Positions 36,612 through 44,343 of a DNA stretch of 64,000 nt are shown here, piece by piece. Position numbers and translations under genes: made by a program. The notes beneath the pieces were generated by a model. That model was not told where the DNA came from and made no database searches. It worked only from the letters and a program-made list of their open reading frames with translations. The DNA is from an uncultured Paracoccus sp. (GTDB taxonomy: Bacteria > Pseudomonadota > Alphaproteobacteria > Rhodobacterales > Rhodobacteraceae), in assembly GCF_937873615.1 (NCBI RefSeq), contig NZ_CALMYP010000068.1, forward strand, positions 1-64,000. Reading direction: 5' to 3'. Within the stretch, counting starts at the first letter, position 1; the number at the start of each line of letters is the position of its first letter.

Positions 36612-37713
36612 AGCGGGCCGGTCTGGTAAAGGCGGATCTTCAACCCGCCATGGGCGACATAGGGGCCGGGCTCGCGGAACGGCAGCCCGGTCGCCTTGGC
36701 AAGCGCGGGTTCCGAGGTCACGATCCCCACCCGCCAACCTTTGAAACGGCTGCGCAACGCCTCGCCCATGGCGGCATGAAGGCCGAACAGCGGACCCTTG
36801 TTACCGATGCGCGCGCCATAGGGCGGGTTGATGATGACAAGGCCGGGCGGGCCTTGGGGCGGCACAGCATCGGTCACCTGCCCTTGGGCGAAATCGCACC
36901 ACTCCGCCACGCCGGCCCGGTCGGCATTGGCGATGCTCATGCGGATGGCACCCTGATCGCGGTCGGCGCCGGTGAAACGCTGCGCCGGCGCGACCGGGTT
37001 GGAAGCCGCCTTCATCGCCGCCCAGGCGTCGGGCTTGAAGCTGGCGAAATCCTCAAAGGCGAAGCGGCGGCTGCGGCCCGGCATCAGCCCGGCCGCGATC
37101 TCGGCTGCTTCGATAACGAAAGTGCCAGAGCCGCACATCGGGTCGAAGACCGGTTCGCGCCCGTCATAGCCGCATTCGCGCAGGAAGGCGGCGGCCATGG
37201 TTTCGCGCATCGGCGCCTTGGCCACGGCCTCCTTGTGGCCGCGCTTGTGCAGGCTCTCGCCCGAACTGTCGAGGCTGATCACCGCCAGATCGTCCTCGAT
37301 CCGCAGCTTGACGACGATGGCGGCATCTTTGCTGATGGGCGCGCCCAGTTCCTCGCCAAGGGCGCGCTCGATCCGCTGCGCTGCCGCGCCGGCATGATAG
37401 ATGCGGGATTTGCGGCAGGTGGCCTCGACCCGGACCGGGATGTCGGGGCGCAGCACCTCGCCCCAGGGAAATTTCCGCGCCCGCTTGTCCAGCTGCGCCA
37501 GATGCAGGGCACGGAACTCGCCGATGCGGACCAGCACCCGGGTCGCGCAGCGCAGCGCCAGATTGGCCCGCCAGACTTCCGACCAACCGCCCCGCGTCTC
37601 GACCCCGCCGGGTACGATTACCGGATCGGCGAAGCCGGCCGCGCGTGCCTCTTCGGCCAGCGGCTGTTCCAGCCCCGGCGTGGCGACAAGGAAGATGCCA
37701 AGATCGCTCAGTT
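36608..37713 (-). CDS. THUMP-type RNA methyltransferase
   Basis: About 368 residues. N-terminal THUMP/ferredoxin part (RKFPWGEVLRPDIPVRVEAT), then a class I SAM domain with DPMCGSGTFVIEAA near residue 190 and the catalytic NPPYGARIG near 290 of guanine-N2 methyltransferases (RlmL/YcbY group). The frame runs through the end of phyR without an ATG, GTG or TTG near the conserved start; the best candidate is CTG at 37713, whose bases overlap the phyR stop as CTGA, giving (M)SDLGIFLVATPGLE. Exact RNA target not readable. Confidence 0.8.
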
Positions 37714-38511
37714 GGCTTCCAGCCCCTCGGTCGAGGCGAAGAACATCGCCTGGCTCAGTGCCGAACTGACCTGATCCTCGGTATAGGGTTTCGAGATCAG
37801 GAAGGCCGGTTCCGGGCGGTCGCCGGTCAGCAGGCGCTCGGGGAAGGCGGTGATGAAGATTACCGGCATATGACCAAGCGAGGCCAGCAATTCGTTCACC
37901 GCATCCACCCCCGAGGAGCCGTCGGCCAGCTGGATATCGGCCAGGATCAGGTCGGGCCGGATCTCGTTGGCCAGTTGGATGGCGGCGGAATGGGTGCGGG
38001 CGATGCCGGTCACCTCGTGACCCATGGCCTGCACGATGCCCTTCAGGTCCATGGCGATGATGGTCTCGTCCTCGATCACCATGACCCGGCCGCGCAGGGC
38101 GCTGCCCATCTCGGTCATGGCCGTGCTCAGCAGGCCCTCGGCATCGGCGGTCGAAATCTGCATGACCTGCGCGATTTCGCCGGGGCGCATTCCCTCGATC
38201 GTGTTCAGAAGCAGCGCCTCGCGCGAATTCGGCGTCAGCGCCGACAGATGTGCCTGGGCGCGGGCGCCACGGGCGCCGCCATCGGCCTCGGCCACGGGCT
38301 GGCCGCTGGACTGCCAGATCGCATGGAAGGCGCGAAACAGGCCGATGCGCAGGTCGATCTCGTTCAGCAGGCTGCGGTCGGCAAGAATGGCTTCCAGCGT
38401 CGCCGCCGCGTAATTGTCGCCGGCGGTCTGGCTGCCGGTCAGGGCGCGGGCATAGCGGCGAAGGAAGGGAAGTTCCTGCCCGATGGACTTGGCAAGCTCG
38501 GCGGAAGACAT
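37708..38511 (-). CDS. phyR: Stress response anti-anti-sigma regulator PhyR
   Basis: 267 residues: an N-terminal sigma-factor-like domain (residues 5-138, EcfG mimic) and a C-terminal receiver with acidic EDE at 147-149, phospho-acceptor Asp192 in ILADIQL, Thr221 and Lys241. When phosphorylated, the sigma-like part binds NepR and frees EcfG. Divergent from nepR-ecfG, 92 bases away; followed by the RNA methyltransferase with overlapping stop and start. Confidence 0.95.
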   Translation of the reverse strand: MSSAELAKSIGQELPFLRRYARALTGSQTAGDNYAAATLEAILADRSLLNEIDLRIGLFRAFHAIWQSSGQPVAEADGGARGARAQAHLSALTPNSREALLLNTIEGMRPGEIAQVMQISTADAEGLLSTAMTEMGSALRGRVMVIEDETIIAMDLKGIVQAMGHEVTGIARTHSAAIQLANEIRPDLILADIQLADGSSGVDAVNELLASLGHMPVIFITAFPERLLTGDRPEPAFLISKPYTEDQVSSALSQAMFFASTEGLEAN

Positions 38512-38539
38512 GTAAACCCCTATCGTACCGGCTCCTGGT

Positions 38540-38564
38540 GGAACCAGTCCATGATCTATCGGTT
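38540..38564 (+). promoter_or_regulatory. Sigma-EcfG promoter before nepR
   Basis: GGAAC (38540-38544), 17 bases, GTT (38562-38564), with CGGTT at the -10. It matches the general stress consensus GGAAC-N16/17-CGTT and lies 40 bases before nepR, so the module is autoregulated. Confidence 0.75.
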
Positions 38565-38603
38565 GAGCGGCATGCGCACAAGACAGTCGGGATTAATCAA
38601 GGT

Positions 38604-38750
38604 ATGACGGCAAAGCGGGAAGAGCGTAAGAAGACCGCGCTCGAAAAGCAGATCGACGAGAACCTGAAGCGGGTCTACCAGGAAGAGCTGAAGGAAGAGG
38701 TTCCCGACCGCTTCCTGGACCTGCTGCAGCAATTGCGCGATCAGGGGTGA
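38604..38750 (+). CDS. nepR: Anti-sigma factor NepR
   Basis: 48-residue protein: a short basic start, then ALEKQIDENLKRVYQEELKE and VPDRFLDLLQQL, the two amphipathic helices that hold the sigma factor EcfG or PhyR. ATG 38604 is preceded by AAGG. Lies three bases before ecfG in the same transcript, the standard arrangement. Confidence 0.92.
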   Translation: MTAKREERKKTALEKQIDENLKRVYQEELKEEVPDRFLDLLQQLRDQG

Positions 38751-38753
38751 GCG

Positions 38754-39344
38754 ATGCCGGATAAAGCAAAACGCTCGCCGGCGCAGATGTCCGGTGCCTC
38801 GCCGCGCGACGAGCTGGTCGATCACCTGCCCGCCCTGCGCGCCTTCGCGCTGTCGCTGACCCGCGAAGGGTCCTCGGCCGACGATCTGGTGCAGGACACC
38901 ATCGTCAAGGCCTGGACCAATATGGACAAGTTTCAGGCCGGCACCAACCTGCGCGCCTGGCTGTTCACGATCCTGCGCAACACGTTCTATTCCGCCCGCC
39001 GCAAGACAAGGCGCGAGGTTTCGGATGCCGATGGCATCCATGCCGCGCGGCTGGCCACCCGGCCCGAGCATGACGGTCGCCTTGCGCTCAACGATTTCCG
39101 CACCGCCTTCGCCCAGCTTCCCGATGAGCAGCGCGAGGCCTTGATTCTGGTCGGCGCCTCGGGCTTTTCCTATGAGGAGGCGGCCGAGATGACCGGCGTT
39201 GCCGTCGGCACGGTGAAATCGCGCGCCAATCGGGGCCGTCGCCGGCTGGCCGAACTGTTGCATCTGGAAGATGGCGAAGAGCTGGAGATGACCGACCGCG
39301 CCACGCTGGCGGCGATGGCCTCGAACGCGCCCGTCATGCGCTAG
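38754..39344 (+). CDS. ecfG: General stress ECF sigma factor EcfG
   Basis: 196 residues: sigma region 2 (LRAFALSLTREGSSADDLVQ, DTIVKAWTNMDKF) and region 4 (RTAFAQLPDEQREALILVGA, SYEEAAEMTGVAVGTVKSRA). ECF15-type sigma. Directs genes with GGAAC...GTT promoters under stress; held by NepR until PhyR is phosphorylated. Ten bases before the HWE kinase gene. Confidence 0.94.
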   Translation: MPDKAKRSPAQMSGASPRDELVDHLPALRAFALSLTREGSSADDLVQDTIVKAWTNMDKFQAGTNLRAWLFTILRNTFYSARRKTRREVSDADGIHAARLATRPEHDGRLALNDFRTAFAQLPDEQREALILVGASGFSYEEAAEMTGVAVGTVKSRANRGRRRLAELLHLEDGEELEMTDRATLAAMASNAPVMR

Positions 39345-39353
39345 GTCAGGGTC

Positions 39354-41132
39354 ATGGCCGGTCCGGCAGAGACGTTCCAGTTCGCCAAGGGCCTCGGCTT
39401 TCGGCTGGCCGCGCTTCTGTCGGTGGCGATCCTGCCCATCGGGTTGATGTCGCTGATCCAGACGCTTTACCTGTCGGGCGAGGCCGAGCGTTCTGCCGAA
39501 ACCGCCATCGTTGGTCGGACCGGGGCGGCGGCTGCCGGCGAACGCGCGCTGTTTCAAAGCGCGCTCGGCACCGCCGATGCGCTTGGTCCGGCGGTTCTGC
39601 GCGATATCGGCAATCCCGAGGTCTGCTCACAGATGCTGAAAAGCTTCGTCGAACGCGGCGCGACCTATGTTCAGGCCGGCTTCGTCCAGCTTGACGGCAC
39701 CACGCTGTGCAATTCCGGAAATACCCCGCGCGATCTGACCGGCACCCCGGCCTATGAGCATTTCATCGCCAATCCCACCACCATGGTGGTGCCGCTGGAA
39801 AGTGGCGCCGTCAGCCGGCAAGAGGTCGTGATTGTCGGCCAGCCGCTTTACCGAGAGCGGGAATTGCTCGGCTATGTCGGGGTGTCGGTGTCGAAGCTGC
39901 TGCTTCAATCCACGCATAGCTCGATCTATGGCAGCAATGCGGCGCAGACGATCACCTTCAATTCCGACGGCGATATCCTTTCTGCCGATGACGAGGTCGC
40001 CGAGGATATCATCGCCGCCCTGCCGCGCGACCAGACGCTTAGCAGCCTCATCTCGCGGTCCGAGACGACCTTCACCGACATTACCCCTTCGGGTGAACAG
40101 CGCGTTTTCGCCGTCGTTTCCGTGGTGCCGGGGCTGATCTATGCCCTGGGCAGCTATAGCCCGACCGAGGCCGGTGTGCAGGGCTATCGCGTCACCAAGC
40201 TGACGGCGGTGCTGTTTGCGGTGGCGCTTTGGGGGGTGTCGCTGGGGGTGGCCTATTACGCCGTCTACCGGCTGGTGCTGCGCCATGTCCGCGAGTTGCG
40301 CGGCCAGATGCGGCGCTTCACCGTGGGGGATCGCGCCGCGCAGCCGCGCATCATGGAAGACGCACCGACCGAGATCGCCGATGTGTCGCGGACCTTTCAC
40401 AACATGGTTCGCATTCTGAACCGTGACGAAGCTGCGCTGGAAGCCGCCCTCGACGACAAGACCGTGCTGCTGAAAGAGGTTCATCACCGGGTGAAGAACA
40501 ACCTTCAGCTTATCGCCTCGATCATCTCCATGCAGGGGCGGGTGATCGAGGATGACGATGCCAAGCGGGTGCTGCGTTCGGTCCAGGACCGGGTGGCGGC
40601 GCTCGCCTCGATCTACAAGAACCTCTATCAGGCCGAGCATCTTGATTCCGTCAATGCCGACCGGCTGATGTCCGAGATCATCAACCAGATGACGCGCGCC
40701 TCGGTCGGCCCCGACCGGCGGCTGGATATCGAGACCGAGCTTGCGCCGCTGATCCTGCCCCCGGATCAGGCGGTGCCGTTGATCCTATTGACCACTGAGG
40801 CCTTCACCAATGCGCTGAAATATGCCGGCACCCCCGCCGGTCATGAGCGGCCTTGGGCGCGGGTGCGGCTGACGCGCGAAGGCGAGGACAGGGCACGACT
40901 GGAAGTGGCCAACTCCATCGGCGCGCAGGTGCAGAACCTGGAAGGCACCGGCCTTGGCAGCCAGTTGATCGAGGCCTTCGCCATTCAGCTTGAGACCCGG
41001 ACCGAGATCACCACGACCGCAACCGAATTTGTCTTCTCGATGCCCTTCCGGATCGAGGAAATCCGACCTTTGCCGCTGGATGACCGCGCCGTGGTGCTGA
41101 CCTCTGCCGCCCGTGACGGGGCGCGGCATTAG
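39354..41132 (+). CDS. HWE-type sensor histidine kinase
   Basis: 592 residues. Membrane helix about 18-40, periplasmic sensor about 45-280 (dCache-like), second helix about 282-308, HAMP, then a HisKA_2/HWE domain with LLKEVHHRVKNNLQLIASII (phospho-His at 377 or 378) and an ATPase domain with EAFTNALKYA and GTGLGSQLIEAFA. Its place after ecfG makes it the likely kinase for PhyR. The periplasmic ligand is unknown. Confidence 0.88.
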   Translation: MAGPAETFQFAKGLGFRLAALLSVAILPIGLMSLIQTLYLSGEAERSAETAIVGRTGAAAAGERALFQSALGTADALGPAVLRDIGNPEVCSQMLKSFVERGATYVQAGFVQLDGTTLCNSGNTPRDLTGTPAYEHFIANPTTMVVPLESGAVSRQEVVIVGQPLYRERELLGYVGVSVSKLLLQSTHSSIYGSNAAQTITFNSDGDILSADDEVAEDIIAALPRDQTLSSLISRSETTFTDITPSGEQRVFAVVSVVPGLIYALGSYSPTEAGVQGYRVTKLTAVLFAVALWGVSLGVAYYAVYRLVLRHVRELRGQMRRFTVGDRAAQPRIMEDAPTEIADVSRTFHNMVRILNRDEAALEAALDDKTVLLKEVHHRVKNNLQLIASIISMQGRVIEDDDAKRVLRSVQDRVAALASIYKNLYQAEHLDSVNADRLMSEIINQMTRASVGPDRRLDIETELAPLILPPDQAVPLILLTTEAFTNALKYAGTPAGHERPWARVRLTREGEDRARLEVANSIGAQVQNLEGTGLGSQLIEAFAIQLETRTEITTTATEFVFSMPFRIEEIRPLPLDDRAVVLTSAARDGARH

Positions 41133-41204
41133 CGCCGCGTCCCCTCGGGCTTTCCATCCCCGCCCGCAGGGGATAGCTTGCGCCGAGCCATGACAGGAGT
41201 GGGC

Positions 41205-42263
41205 ATGAAACGCGAAAAACTGGGCCAGAGCGACGCTGACGTAAGTGCATTCTGCCTGGGCACGATGACCTTCGGCAACCAGACGGACGAATCCGACGCC
41301 CATGCCCAGATCGACCTTGCGCTGTCGGTGGGGATCACCTTCCTCGACTGCGCCGAGATGTATCCGGTCAACCCGGTCCGCAAGGAAACCGCCGGCCGGT
41401 CCGAGGAGATCATCGGCAATTGGATCGCCCGCACCGGACGCCGCAACGAGATCGAGATCGCAACGAAAGTCACCGGCAATGGCAGCGCCGTGCGCGATGG
41501 CGAGGGTTTTGACGGCAAGATCATCGCCCGCACCATCGACGCCTCGCTGAAGCGGCTGCGGACCGATGTCATCGACCTTTATCAGCTGCACTGGCCGATG
41601 CGCGGCAGCTATGGTTTCCGGCAGAACTGGAAGTTCGACCCGTCTGGTCAGAACCGCCAGCAGAACCTCGACCATATGGCCGAGGTGCTGGGCGCGCTGT
41701 CCGATGCCGTGCAGGCCGGCAAGATCCGCGCTTTCGGGCTGTCGAACGAATCCGCTTGGGGAACGGTGCGCTGGATCGACACGGCCGAGCGGCTGGGCGG
41801 CCCCCGCGTGGCTGCGATCCAGAACGAATATTCGCTGCTTTACCGCGCCTATGACACCGACCTGGCCGAGGTTGCGGTAAACGAAGGCGTGACCCTGCTG
41901 GCCTATTCGCCGCTGGCCGCCGGTCTGCTGACCGGGAAATATCAGGGCGGTGCGGTGCCGGACGGCAGCCGCGTTGCCGCCGATCTGGCCTCGGGCGGGG
42001 CTGGCAATCTGGGCGGGCGCAAGACCGACCGGGCGCATAAGGCGGTGGACAGCTATCAGCAGCTTGCCCGCATGTCGGGCATCGACCCGGTTCATATGGC
42101 CTTGGCCTGGCTGCGGACGCGGCCTTTCCACACCATCCCGATCCTCGGTGCGACCAGCGTCACGCAGCTGGAACAGCAGCTTCCGGGGCTGGAGGTGCCG
42201 ATAACCGACGACCTGAAATCCGCCATTGACGATCTGAACCGCGCATGGCCGATGCCCTACTGA
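41205..42263 (+). CDS. Aldo/keto reductase
   Basis: 352 residues, Tas/YajO-like NADPH-dependent reductase. The catalytic set is visible: Asp and Tyr in FLDCAEMYP, Lys in IATKV, His in LYQLHWP; NADP-binding IPILGATSVTQLEQQL at the end. ATG 41205 follows CAGGAGTGGGC. Acts on aldehydes or ketones; physiological substrate unknown. Its end overlaps the tsaE fusion by 19 bases. Confidence 0.85.
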   Translation: MKREKLGQSDADVSAFCLGTMTFGNQTDESDAHAQIDLALSVGITFLDCAEMYPVNPVRKETAGRSEEIIGNWIARTGRRNEIEIATKVTGNGSAVRDGEGFDGKIIARTIDASLKRLRTDVIDLYQLHWPMRGSYGFRQNWKFDPSGQNRQQNLDHMAEVLGALSDAVQAGKIRAFGLSNESAWGTVRWIDTAERLGGPRVAAIQNEYSLLYRAYDTDLAEVAVNEGVTLLAYSPLAAGLLTGKYQGGAVPDGSRVAADLASGGAGNLGGRKTDRAHKAVDSYQQLARMSGIDPVHMALAWLRTRPFHTIPILGATSVTQLEQQLPGLEVPITDDLKSAIDDLNRAWPMPY

Positions 42264-43675
42264 CGCTGACCGCAGATGCCGGACTGACCACGGGTCTTGC
42301 CCGCGCCCTCGCGCCGGAATTGCGCGCGGGCGATACGCTGATGCTCGACGGGCCGGTCGGGGCCGGGAAATCGCATTTCGCCCGCGCCCTGATCCGGGCG
42401 CGGCTGGCCAACCCGGCCGAGGATGTGCCAAGCCCGACCTTCACGCTGGTCCAGACCTATGACGGCACGCCGCCCCTTTGGCATGCCGACCTTTACCGGC
42501 TGACCGATCCGGTCGAGATCGAGGAGCTTGGCCTTCTCGACGCCCTGCCCGAGTCGATCGCGCTGATCGAATGGCCCGACCGGATGGTGCCCGCCCCCGC
42601 CGGGTTGGTGCTGCGCTTCCAGCCGCTGGACGATCCCGATCTGCGCCAGATCACGCTGTCGGGCGATAAGGCCCAATGGGCGCGTGCCACCCGTGCCGCC
42701 GCCCGCGCGATCTTCACCCATGACGCCGGCTGGTCGGATGCGCAGGTCGCCTTCCTTGCCGGCGATGCCTCGGCCCGGCGCTATTTCCGGCTGTCGCGCG
42801 AAGGTGAGACGGCGGTGCTGATGGATGCCGATGCGCCAACGCTCGCCCCCTATCTGGCAATGACCGGCTGGCTGCGAGAGCGCGGCTTCGATGCGCCCCG
42901 CGTGATCGCCGCCGATCCCGAAGCCGGCCTCGCCCTGATCGAGGATTTCGGCGATGCCCAGATCGCCCGCGTGATCGAGGCCGATCCGACGCAGGCCGGC
43001 CCGCTTTACGAACGGATCGCGGCGCTTCTGGCGCGGCTGGCGGCCTTCCCGCCGGCACCGGGGATCAAGCTGCTGGACGGTCCCGAAATGGCCCGGCAGG
43101 TCGGGCTTTTCGCCGAATGGTATGCCCCCGCCACCGGTGCCGGTCCCGATGCGCTTGCGGCGGCCAATGAGATCGCGCCGACCGTTGCCCGGCTTCACGC
43201 AAGGCTTTGCGCCGATCTGCCCCCGGTGACCGGCCTGCGCGATTTCCATGCCGAGAACATCATCCTGACCGGCGATGACCGCCTTGGTCTGCTGGATTTT
43301 CAGGACGCGGTGGCGGTGCATCCGGCCTATGATCTGGTCTCGGTCCTGCATGATGCCCGCCGCACCATTCCGGCGGCGGTCGAGGAGGCCGCCATTGCCC
43401 GCTTCCTGACCGATACCGGGCTGGACCCCGCCCGGTTCCGCGCCGCTTTCGCGCTTCTCGGCGCTCAGCGCAACCTGCGGATCATGGGCATCTTCACCCG
43501 GCTGTGCATTGCCGAGGGCAAGCCGCGCTATCTGGCATTCATGCCGCATCTCTGGTCGCTGATCGAGCGCGAGCTTCAGGCCCCCGAACTAGCCGAACTG
43601 GCCGATCTTGTTGCCCGCATTCCGGGGCCGGACGGTGCCACGATCGAAAGGATAGGCTCGCAATGCCGCCGCTGA
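42245..43675 (+). CDS. tsaE: TsaE - sugar phosphotransferase fusion
   Basis: 476 residues, two domains. Residues 1-150 are TsaE, the ATPase that supports threonylcarbamoylation of tRNA A37 (GPVGAGKSHFARALIRA, PSPTFTLVQTY). Residues 160-470 are an APH-fold kinase resembling AmgK, the N-acetylmuramate/glucosamine-1-kinase: LRDFHAENIIL holds the catalytic Asp, LLDFQDAVAVHPAYDL the metal Asp. The next gene is MurU-like, AmgK's usual partner, supporting cell-wall sugar recycling. This fusion is known in alphaproteobacteria. Confidence 0.9.
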   Translation: MADALLTLTADAGLTTGLARALAPELRAGDTLMLDGPVGAGKSHFARALIRARLANPAEDVPSPTFTLVQTYDGTPPLWHADLYRLTDPVEIEELGLLDALPESIALIEWPDRMVPAPAGLVLRFQPLDDPDLRQITLSGDKAQWARATRAAARAIFTHDAGWSDAQVAFLAGDASARRYFRLSREGETAVLMDADAPTLAPYLAMTGWLRERGFDAPRVIAADPEAGLALIEDFGDAQIARVIEADPTQAGPLYERIAALLARLAAFPPAPGIKLLDGPEMARQVGLFAEWYAPATGAGPDALAAANEIAPTVARLHARLCADLPPVTGLRDFHAENIILTGDDRLGLLDFQDAVAVHPAYDLVSVLHDARRTIPAAVEEAAIARFLTDTGLDPARFRAAFALLGAQRNLRIMGIFTRLCIAEGKPRYLAFMPHLWSLIERELQAPELAELADLVARIPGPDGATIERIGSQCRR

Positions 43676-44343
43676 TGATCTTCGCCGCCGGCAAGGGCAC
43701 GCGCATGGCCCCGCTGACCGACAGCAGGCCGAAACCGCTGATCGAGGTCGCGGGACGCAATCTTCTGGACCGCGCGCTCGATCTTGGGCGGAATGCCGGT
43801 GCCGGGCACATCGTCGTCAATGCGCATTACCTCGGCAGCCAGATCCACGACCATCTGGCGGGCAGCGATGTGCTGATCTCGGACGAAAGCGACCTGCTGC
43901 TGGAAACCGGCGGCGGGCTGCGCAAGGCCCTGCCATTGCTGGGCGAAGGGCCGGTGATGACGCTCAATCCCGATGTGATCTGGACCGGGCCGAACCCGCT
44001 TGCCGCGCTGCAACTCGCCTGGGACCCGCAGCGCATGGATGCGCTTCTGATGCTGGTCGCCCATGACCGCGCGCGGGGCCGTGTCGGTCCGGGGGATTTC
44101 AGCATTGATCACGCGGGCCGGATCGTGCGCAAGGGCGACTTCGTCTATGCCGGCTGCCAGATCGTGAAGCCCGACCGGCTGGCCGAGATCGGCGAACAGG
44201 CCTTCTCGCTCAATCTGCTCTGGGACCTGCTGATCGCCGAAGGGCGCGCTTACGGCATCACCCATCCCGGCGGCTGGTGCGATCTGGGCCGGCCCGAGAC
44301 CATCCCGCTGGCCGAAGCCATGTTGGCCGAAGATGTGGGCTGA
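43663..44343 (+). CDS. murU: MurU-like sugar-1-phosphate nucleotidyltransferase
   Basis: 226 residues. MIFAAGKGTRMAPLTDSRPK is the nucleotide loop with a Lys for phosphate; LLETGGGLRKALPLL and NPDVIW (metal Asp) follow. With AmgK it converts N-acetylmuramate-1-phosphate to UDP-MurNAc in peptidoglycan recycling; GlmU/RmlA-type relatives could use other sugars. Overlaps the fusion gene and addB by about ten bases each. Confidence 0.85.
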   Translation: MPPLMIFAAGKGTRMAPLTDSRPKPLIEVAGRNLLDRALDLGRNAGAGHIVVNAHYLGSQIHDHLAGSDVLISDESDLLLETGGGLRKALPLLGEGPVMTLNPDVIWTGPNPLAALQLAWDPQRMDALLMLVAHDRARGRVGPGDFSIDHAGRIVRKGDFVYAGCQIVKPDRLAEIGEQAFSLNLLWDLLIAEGRAYGITHPGGWCDLGRPETIPLAEAMLAEDVG

